From NCBI RefSeq assembly GCF_001468125.1, contig NZ_LNYT01000007.1, forward strand, positions 111,125 through 175,124: 64,000 nucleotides of DNA. Reading direction: 5' to 3'. Below, in pieces: positions 1 through 11,142 of this stretch. The first letter of the stretch is position 1. The number at the start of each line of letters is the position of its first letter. Below the pieces are notes generated by a model. That model was not told where the DNA came from, ran no database searches, and was given only the letters and a program-made list of their open reading frames with translations. This DNA is from Legionella rubrilucens (lineage in GTDB: Bacteria > Pseudomonadota > Gammaproteobacteria > Legionellales > Legionellaceae). The translations under genes and the position numbers were made by a program.

Positions 1-432
1 CTCTTCGATGCACTCGATGATTTTGTCCTGGGGGGCTTCCTTGAATTTTTTGATACCGAATTGCTCCAATAAAAGTTCGCCCAAAGCACTGTTTGTTGAT
101 TTTTCACCATGAGGGCCATAAATTTTAATCAATTCGATCATCAACATACCGGACAAGGCTCTTTTTAAGAAAGGAACAACAAATTGAGCATAATCCGCAT
201 TCTCATAGCGGAGATCGAGTGTGTCATAAGACAGTTTATTGGCTTCTACCCAGCTGGCCAGATTCTCGATAAAGACCGCATCCTGCTCTCTTTCCGGGTT
301 TTTGGTAGACGCCCGAAACAGGCTAAAGTAGCGTTCTTCGTCTTTTCGTTTGCGGTTTTCTTTGTAATTGTCAGCCAGGTTATTGAGTTGCTTCAGTAAG
401 TCTTTCAGGTGTTTAGGTAGTGTAAAGCCCAT
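1..432 (-). CDS. Hypothetical protein, N-terminal part (cut by window edge)
   Basis: Reading the minus strand from an ATG at 432 gives 144 uninterrupted codons that run off the left edge, so the C-terminus is missing. The start at 432 is chosen because GGAG lies 6 nt upstream; an in-frame ATG at 444 would place that motif inside the gene. The protein starts MGFTLPKHL, has a charged Lys/Arg/Glu-rich helix around residues 20-40 and looks soluble and largely helical, with no signal peptide or membrane segment. I do not recognise a family. It is transcribed in the same direction as purH but is separated from it by a strong terminator, so it is probably its own unit. Confidence 0.7.
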   Translation of the reverse strand, partial: MGFTLPKHLKDLLKQLNNLADNYKENRKRKDEERYFSLFRASTKNPEREQDAVFIENLASWVEANKLSYDTLDLRYENADYAQFVVPFLKRALSGMLMIELIKIYGPHGEKSTNSALGELLLEQFGIKKFKEAPQDKIIECIEE

Positions 433-470
433 CTTAATCTCCATTTAATTAGGGTTTTGTCCTATCCATT

Positions 471-518
471 AATAACAAAAAAAAAAGAAAGACGCAGCAA
501 TTTTTTAATTGCCGCGTC
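471..518 (-). terminator. Rho-independent terminator after purH
   Basis: On the minus strand a 12-bp stem (491-502 with 507-518, one mismatch) closes a 4-nt loop and is followed by a T-rich tail (the A-run at 471-490 on the plus strand). It lies 31 nt past the purH stop and should end the aroQ-accB-accC-prmA-purH transcript. Confidence 0.9.
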
Positions 519-548
519 GAGATTGAATTTAACGCATTGAATAAGAGA

Positions 549-2126
<1,578 letters not shown>

Positions 2127-2142
2127 GGCATCCTCCAGAAAA

Positions 2143-3012
2143 TCAACGGCGTTTAAAAATCAATAAAGACCATCCATCCAGCGTATGACTGCCTTCGTGG
2201 ACAAAGTCATCGTCATAGTGTTGGAGCAATTGCGGCGTCTGGTCTGAAAGAAGACCTGAAACGACCAATTGCCCTCCCGGCGTGAGCAGCGCTTTAAAGC
2301 GATCGCGTAAGGTCATCAATGGCGCAAGCAGAATATTGGCAATGAGCAGATCCGCCCCGGGCTTTAAGGAGTCCGGAAAACCGATAACCAGGGACGAGGA
2401 GGCCATTTGATTGGTGTCGGCATTGTTTCGGGTCGCGATGAGTGCCTGTTCATCAATGTCGACGGCTTGAACGGATGCGGCACCCAGTTTCAGGGCCGCC
2501 AAGGCCAGAATGCCTGAGCCGCAGCCGTAATCAATCACCGATTTCCGGGTTAAATCAGCTGCATCGAGCCAGCTTAAGCAAAGCGAGGTGGTCGGATGGG
2601 TCCCGGTGCCGAAGGCAAGGCCGGGATCCAGAATCAGATTAACCGCATCCGGTTGCGGCGGTTCAATCCACGAAGGGCAAATCCAGAGACGCTCGCCAAA
2701 CCGCTGCGGCTTGAAATCATCCATCCATACCCGTTCCCAGTCCTTTTCAGGCAGGGTGTCAAGGGTGAAGCGCAGGTGCGGGTAGTTGGGGGACAGGGTT
2801 CGGATTGCCTGCCCAGCAGACTCTTCTTCCGTATACAGCGCCTGGATAACGATGTCCGGCCAGAGCGGTGTGGTGCCTGGTTCGGGCTCGAGTACAGGGC
2901 TGTCATGCCTGTCAGTCAAGGTAACGGACAGCGCGCCGAAACCCTCCAGCGCATCGCTTAGGGTTTCGGCTTCGTCAGGCCGACAGACTTCAATGTGCAA
3001 TTGATACCACAC
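2143..3012 (-). CDS. prmA: Ribosomal protein L11 methyltransferase PrmA
   Basis: PrmA trimethylates lysines and the N-terminus of ribosomal protein L11, using S-adenosylmethionine. The 289-residue protein has the small N-terminal substrate-recognition domain, then the characteristic DPGLAFGTGTHPTT and the SAM-binding YGCGSGILALAA of a class I methyltransferase. The start is GTG at 3012 (protein MWYQLHIEV), with an AAGG-type ribosome site that overlaps the end of accC; the accC stop lies only 4 nt upstream, so the two are translationally close. Linkage of prmA to accC is common in gammaproteobacteria. Confidence 0.95.
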   Translation of the reverse strand: MWYQLHIEVCRPDEAETLSDALEGFGALSVTLTDRHDSPVLEPEPGTTPLWPDIVIQALYTEEESAGQAIRTLSPNYPHLRFTLDTLPEKDWERVWMDDFKPQRFGERLWICPSWIEPPQPDAVNLILDPGLAFGTGTHPTTSLCLSWLDAADLTRKSVIDYGCGSGILALAALKLGAASVQAVDIDEQALIATRNNADTNQMASSSLVIGFPDSLKPGADLLIANILLAPLMTLRDRFKALLTPGGQLVVSGLLSDQTPQLLQHYDDDFVHEGSHTLDGWSLLIFKRR

Positions 3013-3016
3013 AACC

Positions 3017-4357
3017 TTATTCCTTCAGCATTTTTTCAAGGTAATGGATATTGGTTCCGCCTTCAATGAAGGCCTTGTCGCGCATGATCCTCTGGTGCAA
3101 CTCAATGTTGGTTTTAATTCCTTCAATGATGATTTCATCCAGGGCATTGCGCATTCTGGCAAAGGCGACTTCCCGCGTCTCACCGTAGCTGATTAATTTA
3201 CCAATCATGGAATCGTAATTGGGCGGTACGGTGTAACTGCTGTAAAGGTGCGAGTCAAAGCGTATGCCGGGTCCGCCGGGTTGATGCAGCAGGCGAATGG
3301 TGCCGGGACTGGGCATGAAGTTTTTTGGATCTTCCGCATTAATGCGGCATTCCACGGCATGGCCGCGCAACTGGATGTCTTCCTGCCTCAGGGTAAAAGG
3401 CAGATCGCTTGCAATTTTGATCTGTTCTTTAATCAAATCAATGCCAGTGATCATTTCCGTTACCGGATGCTCGACCTGGATACGGGTATTCATTTCGATG
3501 AAATAGAAACAGCCGTCCTGGTATAAAAATTCAAAGGTGCCCGCACCGCGGTATTCCAGATCACGGCAGGCCTTGACCACGCATTCGCCGATTTCGCGGC
3601 GTAATTCCGGCGTAATGCCGGGCGCTGGCGCTTCTTCCACGACTTTTTGGTGGCGTCGTTGCATGGAGCAGTCGCGTTCACCCAGATAAACGGCGTTGCC
3701 CTTGCCGTCGCCCAGTACCTGAAATTCAACGTGGCGTGGGTTTTCCAGGAATTTTTCCATGTAAACCACGGGGTTATTAAAGGCCGCTTTTGCTTCACTG
3801 CGGGTTAAGGCAATGGCATTCAGCAGATTGGATTCGCTGTGAACCACACGCATGCCGCGGCCACCGCCGCCTCCGGCCGCCTTAATGATAACCGGATAGC
3901 CAATTTTACGGCCCAGTTCCAGATTGTGTTCATCATTATCCCCCAACGGGCCATCGGAACCGGGAACGCAGGGAACCCCGGCTTTTTTCATGGCGGCAAT
4001 GGCGGATACTTTATCGCCCATTAAGCGGATGGTATCGCCGCGCGGGCCGATGAAGCGAAAGCCGCTTTGCTCAACAATGTCGGCAAAATCGGCATTTTCA
4101 GAAAGAAAGCCATAGCCGGGATGAATGGCGACAGCATCGGTGATTTCCGCTGCGGAAATAATGGCTGGAATATTCAGATAGCTTTTCTGCGAACTGGCAG
4201 GACCGATGCAAACGGTCTCGTCGGCCAGGCGCACGTGCAGTAAATCCTTGTCGACATCGGAATGCACGGCGACGGTCTGAATCCCCAATTCCTTACAGGC
4301 CCGCAGAATACGAAGCGCAATTTCACCGCGGTTGGCGATTACAATTTTACTGAGCAT
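3017..4357 (-). CDS. accC: Acetyl-CoA carboxylase, biotin carboxylase subunit
   Basis: AccC uses ATP and bicarbonate to carboxylate the biotin on AccB, the first half-reaction of acetyl-CoA carboxylase in fatty acid synthesis. The sequence shows the N-terminal [16 protein letters not shown], the ATP-grasp glycine loop in [11 protein letters not shown], the catalytic [11 protein letters not shown] and [17 protein letters not shown] place the start at ATG 4357 (446 aa): AAGGGGTGAG lies just upstream, whereas the longer ORF would begin one codon earlier at a GTG inside that site. It is followed directly by prmA and preceded by accB with a 10-nt gap, so it is a classic accBC pair. Confidence 0.97.
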   Translation of the reverse strand: MLSKIVIANRGEIALRILRACKELGIQTVAVHSDVDKDLLHVRLADETVCIGPASSQKSYLNIPAIISAAEITDAVAIHPGYGFLSENADFADIVEQSGFRFIGPRGDTIRLMGDKVSAIAAMKKAGVPCVPGSDGPLGDNDEHNLELGRKIGYPVIIKAAGGGGGRGMRVVHSESNLLNAIALTRSEAKAAFNNPVVYMEKFLENPRHVEFQVLGDGKGNAVYLGERDCSMQRRHQKVVEEAPAPGITPELRREIGECVVKACRDLEYRGAGTFEFLYQDGCFYFIEMNTRIQVEHPVTEMITGIDLIKEQIKIASDLPFTLRQEDIQLRGHAVECRINAEDPKNFMPSPGTIRLLHQPGGPGIRFDSHLYSSYTVPPNYDSMIGKLISYGETREVAFARMRNALDEIIIEGIKTNIELHQRIMRDKAFIEGGTNIHYLEKMLKE

Positions 4358-4367
4358 CACTCACCCC

Positions 4368-4832
4368 TTATTCAATAACAAACAGGGGTTGATCGTATTC
4401 AATCGGATCGCCGTTGCCGGCGAGAATCGCTGCAATGGTACCCGCCTTGTCCGCTTCAATTTCATTAAACATTTTCATGGCTTCGATGATGCACAGGGTA
4501 TCACCGGCTTTGACTTTTTGACCGACTTTGACAAAAGGCTGGGCATCGGGTGAAGGGGAGGTGTACAGGGTACCGACCATGGGTGAACGAACCTTGTGGC
4601 CGTTCACTGCGGCAGATTCCGATTCCGCTGGTGCCTGAGCCTGTGGCGCTGCCGTCGCGGCAGGAGCCTGCACAGGGGCTGGCTGCGGTGCGTAACGCAC
4701 CGGTTGAGCGGCTTCGACCACATGGCTGTGGCGGCTTAAGCGAACGGATTCTTCGCCTTCTTTAATCTCAATTTCTGAAATACCGGTTTCGTCGAGTAAT
4801 TCAATTAATTTTTTGATTTTACGGATATCCAT
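4368..4832 (-). CDS. accB: Biotin carboxyl carrier protein of acetyl-CoA carboxylase
   Basis: AccB carries the biotin that shuttles carboxyl groups between AccC and the AccAD carboxyltransferase. The 154-residue protein has the conserved N-terminal helix ([13 protein letters not shown]), a Pro/Ala/Gln-rich flexible linker around residues 45-75, and the C-terminal biotinyl domain with EAMKMFNEI, which puts the biotinylated lysine at residue 120. The start is ATG 4832. It stands between aroQ and accC with short gaps, the usual aroQ-accB-accC order of gammaproteobacteria. Confidence 0.97.
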   Translation of the reverse strand: MDIRKIKKLIELLDETGISEIEIKEGEESVRLSRHSHVVEAAQPVRYAPQPAPVQAPAATAAPQAQAPAESESAAVNGHKVRSPMVGTLYTSPSPDAQPFVKVGQKVKAGDTLCIIEAMKMFNEIEADKAGTIAAILAGNGDPIEYDQPLFVIE

Positions 4833-4850
4833 GGATAACTCTCTAATTAA

Positions 4851-5288
4851 TTAAGACCATTCTTCAATGATTGCTTCAAGCGCCAGATTATACCCCTTTG
4901 TCCCCAGCCCGCTGATGACACCCCGGGCAATGTCCGACAGATAGGAATGGTGTCTGAACGATTCCCTCGCATAGATATTGCTGATGTGCACTTCTATGAA
5001 TGGGATAGGCACGGAACTCAAGGCATCGCGAATGGCAATGCTTGTGTGGGTAAAGGCTGCCGCATTGACAATCAGGTAATCAATTCCATCCTCGGCGGCT
5101 TTGTGAATGAGGTCGATAAACTGACCTTCCGCATTGGTTTGCCTGCAGGTTAAATGAATATTGGCTGCCTGAGCCTGGTTTTCCAATGACTCATCCAGTT
5201 CGGACAAGGTAGCGACTCCATAGATGGAGGGCTCGCGTGAACCGAGACGATTTAAATTGGGTCCGTGCAGCACAAGAATTTTTTTCAT
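4851..5288 (-). CDS. aroQ: 3-dehydroquinate dehydratase, type II
   Basis: Type II dehydroquinase converts 3-dehydroquinate to 3-dehydroshikimate in the shikimate pathway. The motif [16 protein letters not shown] near the N-terminus (with the Asn and Arg of the active site) and VEVHISN and FRHHSYLS further on are diagnostic. The open frame extends to 5378, but the extra N-terminal 30 residues do not belong to the family; the ATG at 5288 gives [11 protein letters not shown] and 145 aa, the usual length. It is probably the first gene of the aroQ-accB-accC-prmA-purH unit, transcribed from the 5289-5499 region. Confidence 0.95.
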   Translation of the reverse strand: MKKILVLHGPNLNRLGSREPSIYGVATLSELDESLENQAQAANIHLTCRQTNAEGQFIDLIHKAAEDGIDYLIVNAAAFTHTSIAIRDALSSVPIPFIEVHISNIYARESFRHHSYLSDIARGVISGLGTKGYNLALEAIIEEWS

Positions 5289-5499
5289 ATACACCCGGAT
5301 GGATAAAAAGATCAGGGATTCTGCCTGATCTTTGCAATAATGTCTATATTTAAGATAATATCGGCACGATGTCGGCATGTTCTCTTCCAGTTTTTTAGTC
5401 CATGAACAGAGAAGCCGGTGAATTTCCAGGCCAAACTTCTGTCCAGGTTTTCTCTATGCTATGGTTGATAAAGCGATGTGATTAACGAGGGAATGTTGT
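5289..5499. promoter_or_regulatory. Divergent promoter region between aroQ and oadA
   Basis: This 211-bp gap separates two divergent transcription units, so it must hold promoters both ways. A TATGCT -10-like hexamer lies at 5456-5461 in the oadA direction; a convincing -35 is not visible. The aroQ side (5335-5365) is AT-rich with TATTAT-like sequence. The assignment rests mainly on gene layout. Confidence 0.45.
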
Positions 5500-7287
5500 A
5501 TGGCCACCACCCATATTACCGATGTGACGCTGCGTGACGCTCACCAGTGCCTAATTGCCACGCGCCTGCGTACTGAAGACATGCTGCCTGTTTGCAGAAA
5601 AATGGATGAGGTCGGCTTCTGGGCGATGGAAGTCTGGGGCGGCGCGACGTTTGATGCCTGTCTGCGTTTTTTAAAAGAAGATCCCTGGCAGCGTCTGCGC
5701 CTGCTGCGCAAGGCATTACCGAATACCCGTCTGTCCATGTTGCTGCGCGGCCAGAATCTGCTGGGCTATCGCCATTATGCCGATGACGTGGTGGAAGCAT
5801 TTATTGGCCTTGCAGCCAATAATGGCGTGGACGTCTTCCGCGTTTTCGATGCGTTGAATGATGTCCGCAACCTGCGTGTGCCCATCGCCTGTGTCAAAAT
5901 GCATAAAAAGCATGCCCAGGGAGCCATTTGTTATACCACAAGTCCGGTGCATACGCTGGCCAATTTTGTGGATATGGGCATGGCCCTGGCCGATTTGGGC
6001 TGTGACAGTCTGGCCATCAAGGACATGGCCGGGTTATTAACCCCGGACGCTACCGTTGAATTATTCACGGCCCTGGCTGAAGCGACCGGATTGCCTGTGC
6101 ACCTGCACACCCACGCCACCTCGGGCTTGGCCGCGATCTGCCATTATCAGGCTGTTTTAGCAGGCTGTCAGCACATTGACACTGCGATTTCTTCCTTTTC
6201 CGGAGGTGCCTCGCATCCAGCCGCAGAACCCCTGGTGGCCGCTTTGGCGGGTACGGAATTTGATACAGGCCTTGATTTAAACTTATTATTGGAAATTGGC
6301 GACTATTTCCACGACGTTCGCAAAAAATACCAGCAATTTGAGAGTGAGGCGCGTGATATTGATCCCCGGGTCCAGCTTTATCAGGTGCCGGGTGGCATGA
6401 TTTCCAACCTCTACAGTCAGTTGAAAGAGCAACAGGCATTGGACAAGATGGCCGAAGTTCATCAGGAAATCCCCCGGGTACGCAAAGATCTGGGTTACCC
6501 GCCGCTGGTGACGCCCACTTCCCAGATCGTCGGCACTCAGGCGGTTATGAATGTGTTGACCGGCGAACGGTACAAGACCATCACCAATGAGGTGAAGTTG
6601 TATTGCCAGGGCAAGTACGGGGCCGCCCCCGGTAAAATCAATCCCCGCGTATTGAAAAAGGCCATTGGCCAGACAGAAATCATTGATGTGCGCCCGGCGG
6701 ATTTGATACCGAATGAACTCGGTAGATTGCGCAGGGAAATTGGCGAGTTGGCCCTGTCTGAAGAAGATGTTTTATCCTTTGCCATGTTTCCGGAAATTGG
6801 CCGCCAATTCCTTAAGGAGAGGCAGGACAATGCCTTGACGCCAGAGCCCCTGCTCAGTGCCGATGCCTCTCACAACAACGAATTGTCCGAATTTGACATC
6901 ATTCTTCATGGCGAAAACTACCATGTGAAAGTGGCTGGTTACGGTACCCCGGCACGCGGGCAGCAATCCTGCTTTCTCTGGGTCGACGGCGTACCGGAGG
7001 AAGTGATTATTCAACACGACGACAGGGAAAAAAAAGAGCCGGCCGCCACTAAAAAGACAACCGGACCCGGCGACATCAAAGTGGCAATGCCGGGCACCAT
7101 TGTCAGTATTCAGGTGGCCGTAGGCGACAAGGTGAAAGCCGGCCAAGCCCTGTTTGTCCTGGAAGCCATGAAAATGGAAACCGAAATTCAGGCGCCGTTT
7201 GCCGGTACGGTGGCGGCTGTCTGGTGTGCCAAAGGCGACAGGGTTACGCCGGCGGATACCTTAATGGAACTCCAACAGCACACTTAA
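5500..7287 (+). CDS. oadA: Biotin-dependent carboxylase/decarboxylase subunit (oxaloacetate decarboxylase alpha / pyruvate carboxylase subunit B type)
   Basis: The 595-residue protein has an N-terminal HMGL-like TIM-barrel carboxyltransferase domain (starting ITDVTLRDAHQC, with HLHTHATSG for metal binding), a conserved PYC/OadA middle domain, and a C-terminal biotinyl domain with EAMKMETEIQAP, the biotin lysine being residue 558. It transfers carboxyl between biotin and pyruvate/oxaloacetate. No sodium-pump subunits (OadB/OadG) are nearby, so a two-subunit pyruvate carboxylase B role with a separate biotin carboxylase is as likely as decarboxylation. The start ATG has GAGGGA upstream. Its stop overlaps the convergent sua5 stop. 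Confidence 0.9.
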   Translation: MATTHITDVTLRDAHQCLIATRLRTEDMLPVCRKMDEVGFWAMEVWGGATFDACLRFLKEDPWQRLRLLRKALPNTRLSMLLRGQNLLGYRHYADDVVEAFIGLAANNGVDVFRVFDALNDVRNLRVPIACVKMHKKHAQGAICYTTSPVHTLANFVDMGMALADLGCDSLAIKDMAGLLTPDATVELFTALAEATGLPVHLHTHATSGLAAICHYQAVLAGCQHIDTAISSFSGGASHPAAEPLVAALAGTEFDTGLDLNLLLEIGDYFHDVRKKYQQFESEARDIDPRVQLYQVPGGMISNLYSQLKEQQALDKMAEVHQEIPRVRKDLGYPPLVTPTSQIVGTQAVMNVLTGERYKTITNEVKLYCQGKYGAAPGKINPRVLKKAIGQTEIIDVRPADLIPNELGRLRREIGELALSEEDVLSFAMFPEIGRQFLKERQDNALTPEPLLSADASHNNELSEFDIILHGENYHVKVAGYGTPARGQQSCFLWVDGVPEEVIIQHDDREKKEPAATKKTTGPGDIKVAMPGTIVSIQVAVGDKVKAGQALFVLEAMKMETEIQAPFAGTVAAVWCAKGDRVTPADTLMELQQHT

Positions 7288-8249
7288 AGGGCATCTTTTC
7301 TTCCTGCTTTAAGAACCCGTTCGCGCACTCCTTGCCAGGCTGGCGTGTTCGGTGGAAGTTCCATGGCAAGAAGGGGTTCCCGCGCCTCATCGGCTTGACG
7401 AAGCTGGAAATACAGTTCGTAGGCCAGAATCGCCGGATCGGCAGGAAGCTGATAGCCGGCTTCCCCTGCAAAGCGGGTGTTTTTCTGAAATGAAAGCACA
7501 TACACCTGTCCATTATGCTCCCTCAGGAACGTTTCCATGGCGTTCAAATCCTCAAAGCAATACAAGGGTTTTTGCGGTTGATAATGGTGTTCAAGCCGTC
7601 CCGGAGCGCGAAGCGTGCTGAGTTCTTTCAATTCCTGTCCAGGCAGCAAAGCCGCCAGCATGGCTTCATCCACCATGCCGTGGCGTAAAATCTGGTAACC
7701 GTGAGGATCAGTTGCTGCCACGATGGTGGATTCAATCCCCACCTCGCAGCGGCCGCCGTCTAAAATGAGTAATGGCGCATCAGGAAAGCTTTGCTGCACA
7801 TGCTGTGCGGTTGTAGGACTGATTTTGCCGAATGGATTGGCGGAAGGGGCGACTAACGGTGCACCGAGCCGGGTGAGTACCTCCTGAATAACCGGATGTC
7901 TGGGGCAACGGATGGCGAGCGTAGTCTGGCCGCCATTCACCAGCGGGTGAACGTTGTCCGGGTGACTGGGTAAGACCAGCGTTAAGGGACCGGGCCAGAA
8001 ATGGTCAATCAGCTTTTTGGCATAGTCAGGCAGATGGGTAACCCAGGTGGACAAATCCCAATGCTCTGCCACATGCATGATCAACGGATGATTGAGCGGA
8101 CGGTTTTTCAAGGCAAATATCCGGCGTATGGCCTGTTCGTTTTCAGCACGGCCTGCCAGTCCGTAAACGGTTTCGGTTGGAACCGCCACAATGTCGCCCT
8201 GACGAAGGCGTGTAACGGCTGCCTCAATATCGCGTGTAATCGTGCTCAT
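7284..8249 (-). CDS. sua5: L-threonylcarbamoyladenylate synthase, Sua5 type
   Basis: The enzyme makes threonylcarbamoyl-AMP from threonine, bicarbonate and ATP for the t6A37 modification of ANN-decoding tRNAs. The YrdC domain fills the first ~200 residues, with VPTETVYGLAGRA, KNRPLNHPLI and APSANPFGKISPTTA. The further ~110 residues, starting after a GRLEHHYQP motif, form the C-terminal Sua5 domain, so at 321 aa this is the long form rather than short TsaC. The start is ATG 8249. The gene is convergent with oadA and the two overlap by 4 bp at their stops. Confidence 0.93.
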   Translation of the reverse strand: MSTITRDIEAAVTRLRQGDIVAVPTETVYGLAGRAENEQAIRRIFALKNRPLNHPLIMHVAEHWDLSTWVTHLPDYAKKLIDHFWPGPLTLVLPSHPDNVHPLVNGGQTTLAIRCPRHPVIQEVLTRLGAPLVAPSANPFGKISPTTAQHVQQSFPDAPLLILDGGRCEVGIESTIVAATDPHGYQILRHGMVDEAMLAALLPGQELKELSTLRAPGRLEHHYQPQKPLYCFEDLNAMETFLREHNGQVYVLSFQKNTRFAGEAGYQLPADPAILAYELYFQLRQADEAREPLLAMELPPNTPAWQGVRERVLKAGRKDAL

Positions 8250-8665
8250 ATCTCACTTCAATTGGCCTAGGCCCAGTTTCCTCTCTGGTGGCGGCATAGT
8301 AGCACAACCCGGGCAGGGACTACAAAAAAACATGGAAAAAGTTTTTACCGTTAGCATAAAAAAAAACCTGGCTGTGGTCTTGCCGGGCGGCCAGGCGGGA
8401 GTAAGTAGGAAATACCTGATTAAAAATTGAAGATTTTAAAAATAAAAAATTTATGTTAGCTTGACCGATACCAATTAAGGTTTAATGTCGAATTTTTAGT
8501 AATAGTCGAATTCAAAAAAACAGGCTGCTCGAAAAGCGAATATTAAATTTTAAAAGGACCATGCCGGACAACAGGGGATGTTCGTTGTACGGCGGGATGA
8601 TCGACATGGGCGCATGCTGCAACTGGATTGCCTCATATTTATTAATCTTAAAGGAGTTATGATTA
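8250..8665. promoter_or_regulatory. Long AT-rich regulatory gap upstream of proA
   Basis: This 416-bp gap between divergent sua5 and proA contains no convincing gene. From the left it holds a 10-bp perfect palindrome at 8264-8273, an inverted repeat CCTGGC...GCCAGG around 8368-8396, a very AT-rich block (8415-8455), a TTATGTTA -10-like element at 8451-8458, an 8-bp direct repeat GTCGAATT at 8487-8494 and 8505-8512, and a stem-loop at 8563-8593. The size and content suggest that proA is tightly regulated, but no specific factor can be named from sequence alone. Confidence 0.5.
8563..8593 (+). promoter_or_regulatory. Stem-loop in the presumed proA 5' leader
   Basis: A 10-bp stem with one mismatch (8563-8572 with 8584-8593) closes an 11-nt loop that contains AGGGGA. 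It lies about 70 nt before the proA start. A GGA in a loop plus a second GGA in the ribosome site (AAGGAG at 8650-8655) is the arrangement CsrA-type regulators favour; that role is an inference. Confidence 0.5.
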
Positions 8666-10297
8666 ATGCATAAATTATACTTAACACCGCTTGCGGCTGC
8701 GCTCGTTATGAGTGGATCAGTCCAGGCTTCTCAAGCTGTCAATCTTAATCAAACCTCACTGAAAAGCTTGCAACAACAATTTCACCTGGCTCTGCCTGGC
8801 GCAAAACAAGCTTCAGCGGTTTCTAAGGATTCTCTGCAATTCTTAAAAGAACATACTGATAGAAATCATGTTTCTCACATCAGAATGCAACAGCACTATG
8901 CCGGTTTCATGGTGCATGGCGGTTATGCCATCCTGCACAGCGGCAAAACGGCCAAAGGGTTGCTGGCCAGTCAGGCTGATGTCAACATGAATGGCGTGGT
9001 TTACACCAACCTGCAAAGCGAGTTGGGCCAACCCGCGGCTGATTTCGTCAGCGGCGGTCAAGCGGCTCTGCAACACTTTGCTGAAGCCTACCAGGGCAAA
9101 GACGTCAGCGAACAGCAAGTCATTCCCATGGTGTACGTTGACAATCAACACAACGCGCACTGGGCTTACAAAGTCAGCGTTTTCGTTCGTCATGACGACA
9201 AAATCCCCGAGCGTCCCACTGCCATCGTGGATGCGAAAACCTTCAAACCGTTTGTCCAGTGGAACGATGTCAAGACCGCTCGTACCGCGGCCAAGGGACG
9301 GGGTTTCGGCGGCAACCATAAAATCGGCGAGTACGAGTTTGGCGCCGGCAGTTACCCTTATCTGGAGCTGACCCGTGATGCGGATGTTGAAATGTGCTAC
9401 ATGGAAAACACCGATGTTAAAGTCGTTGACATGGACCATCAGTACTATTCCAATAACAAGCCCATGCGCTTCAGTTGTACAGGGGATGACACTCAGGATA
9501 CGTTCTGGACGGGTTACAAGGCCGATGGCTATGATCGCGATAATGGCGCTTACTCTCCCACCAACGATGCGCTGTATGCCGGTTACGTCATCAAGCACAT
9601 GTACCATGATTGGTATGGTGTTGAAGCCTTGGTGAAAAAAGACGGTACGCCCATGCAGCTCGTCATGCGAGTCCACTATGGCAGCGGCTATGAAAACGCT
9701 TACTGGGATGGTAAGCAAATGACCTTCGGTGACGGTGAGTCCATGATGTATCCTTTGGTCTCCTTAGGCGTTGGCGGTCATGAAATCAGCCACGGCTTCA
9801 CCGAGCAACATTCTGATCTGGAATATTACGGTCAATCCGGCGGCATGAACGAAGCCTTCTCCGACATGGCGGCCCAGGCAGCAGAATACTATTCTACTGG
9901 CCACAACAGCTGGCAGATTGGTCCTGAAATCATGAAAGAAGACAGCGGTTGGGATGCCCTTCGTTACATGGACAAACCAAGCCGTGACGGCATGTCCATT
10001 GACACAGCGGATGAATACCGCAGTGGTCTGGACGTGCATTACTCCAGCGGCGTATACAACCACCTGTATTACCTGCTGGCCAACATGCCAGGCTGGGATG
10101 CACGCAAAGCCTTTGACGTCATGGTGAAAGCCAACATGGATTACTGGACACCGTATGTCAATTTTGAAGAAGGCGGATGCGGTGTATTGAATGCAGCCAT
10201 CGATCTTGGCTATTCCGTTGATGATGTCAAGAAATCATTGGCTGATGTCGCTATCCATGCCGACTCCTGCCTGCTGAACACTCATCCCAAAAATTAA
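8666..10297 (+). CDS. proA: Secreted zinc metalloprotease ProA (Msp), thermolysin family M4
   Basis: ProA is the major secreted zinc protease of Legionella, exported by the type II system. The 543-residue precursor has a signal peptide (cleavage probably after VQASQA), an FTP/PepSY-type propeptide to about residue 210, and an M4 catalytic domain. The zinc site is HEISH (His372, Glu373, His376) with the third ligand Glu396 in GGMNEAFSD, the thermolysin spacing. The start ATG 8666 has AAGGAG 10 nt upstream. The adjacent hydrolase, endonuclease-like, aldolase, reductase and dotV genes follow in the order I recall from L. pneumophila. Its stop overlaps that of the convergent hydrolase gene. Confidence 0.95.
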   Translation: MHKLYLTPLAAALVMSGSVQASQAVNLNQTSLKSLQQQFHLALPGAKQASAVSKDSLQFLKEHTDRNHVSHIRMQQHYAGFMVHGGYAILHSGKTAKGLLASQADVNMNGVVYTNLQSELGQPAADFVSGGQAALQHFAEAYQGKDVSEQQVIPMVYVDNQHNAHWAYKVSVFVRHDDKIPERPTAIVDAKTFKPFVQWNDVKTARTAAKGRGFGGNHKIGEYEFGAGSYPYLELTRDADVEMCYMENTDVKVVDMDHQYYSNNKPMRFSCTGDDTQDTFWTGYKADGYDRDNGAYSPTNDALYAGYVIKHMYHDWYGVEALVKKDGTPMQLVMRVHYGSGYENAYWDGKQMTFGDGESMMYPLVSLGVGGHEISHGFTEQHSDLEYYGQSGGMNEAFSDMAAQAAEYYSTGHNSWQIGPEIMKEDSGWDALRYMDKPSRDGMSIDTADEYRSGLDVHYSSGVYNHLYYLLANMPGWDARKAFDVMVKANMDYWTPYVNFEEGGCGVLNAAIDLGYSVDDVKKSLADVAIHADSCLLNTHPKN

Positions 10298-11142
10298 GCT
10301 GTTGTGAAGAACTCAACCAGATACTGTCCGACAGTATCTGGTTTTTCCATGTGCAAATGATGCCCTCCACCCATACGGATGACTTCGAGGGTATTCACCG
10401 CTTTGACACGTCCCTCGATATCCTTTTCGTCAAAATTGAATCCCTGTTCAGCCAGAATGAGACAGCTCCTGGCCGTTATTTTTTTAAGACAGGAAAGAAT
10501 CTGTCCTTCGGTCAGGCGCAGGGGGGTGGGTGCAATCAGGCGCCGATCATGTCGCCAGTAATAAGAGTCGCCCTGTTTGCGTACACCGCGCTCACAAAGA
10601 ATGGCTGCATGTTCCAAGGATAAATAGCCGCGTTTCGCCCGAGCATGGGCGGCCGCTTCTAATGAAGGGTATGGCCGTTCCTCTTTGCTTTTATCGTTTA
10701 AATGATGGGCATAATGGGTCAATTGTTCACAACAACGGGCTTCTGGGCTGGAAAAAGGCCCAATCGCTTCAATCAGGGCCATGGAACGGATCCGCTCTGG
10801 TATTACCCCGGCCACAAGGCTTGCAAGGCAGGCCCCCATGGAGTGTCCGAGTAAGTGAACGGTATCGAGATGAAGGGCGTTTATCAGATTGACCAGAGTA
10901 AAAATACCATCAAAAAAATGATAATGGCACCCGGCGGGTAGATGCGACGACAAGCCGTGACCGGGTAAATCAACGGCGATTAAACGAAAATCGTGGGCTA
11001 GGATTGGGGCCAGCAAATTAAAACTCCCGGCATTATCCAACCAGCCATGCAGTGCCAGAATGGCTGGACTGTCAGGGCTTCCCCACTGTTTATAGGCGAG
11101 GGTGAAGCCCGGAATCTTGATTTTGCCATGGGTTGCTTTCAT
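10294..11142 (-). CDS. Alpha/beta hydrolase
   Basis: A 282-residue alpha/beta-hydrolase-fold protein without a signal peptide, so probably cytosolic. LHGWLDNAGSF forms the oxyanion region, the nucleophile elbow is GHSMGA with Ser101, and a late GGGHHLHMEKP supplies the likely catalytic histidine. The closest well-known relatives by pattern are serine hydrolase-like/MEST-type esterases; the substrate cannot be read from the sequence. The gene is convergent with proA with overlapping stop codons, so the two 3' ends are antisense to each other. Confidence 0.85.
   Translation of the reverse strand: MKATHGKIKIPGFTLAYKQWGSPDSPAILALHGWLDNAGSFNLLAPILAHDFRLIAVDLPGHGLSSHLPAGCHYHFFDGIFTLVNLINALHLDTVHLLGHSMGACLASLVAGVIPERIRSMALIEAIGPFSSPEARCCEQLTHYAHHLNDKSKEERPYPSLEAAAHARAKRGYLSLEHAAILCERGVRKQGDSYYWRHDRRLIAPTPLRLTEGQILSCLKKITARSCLILAEQGFNFDEKDIEGRVKAVNTLEVIRMGGGHHLHMEKPDTVGQYLVEFFTTA

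Noticed and set aside
5500-7287. A sodium-pumping oxaloacetate decarboxylase operon
   Set aside because: Only the alpha-type subunit is present; no OadB or OadG genes flank it, so the pump complex is not supported here.
8843-9718. A 291-codon minus-strand ORF opposite proA
   Set aside because: It lies fully inside the clearly real proA gene, in an antisense frame that is open because of codon bias. Its translation has no ribosome site or recognisable family.
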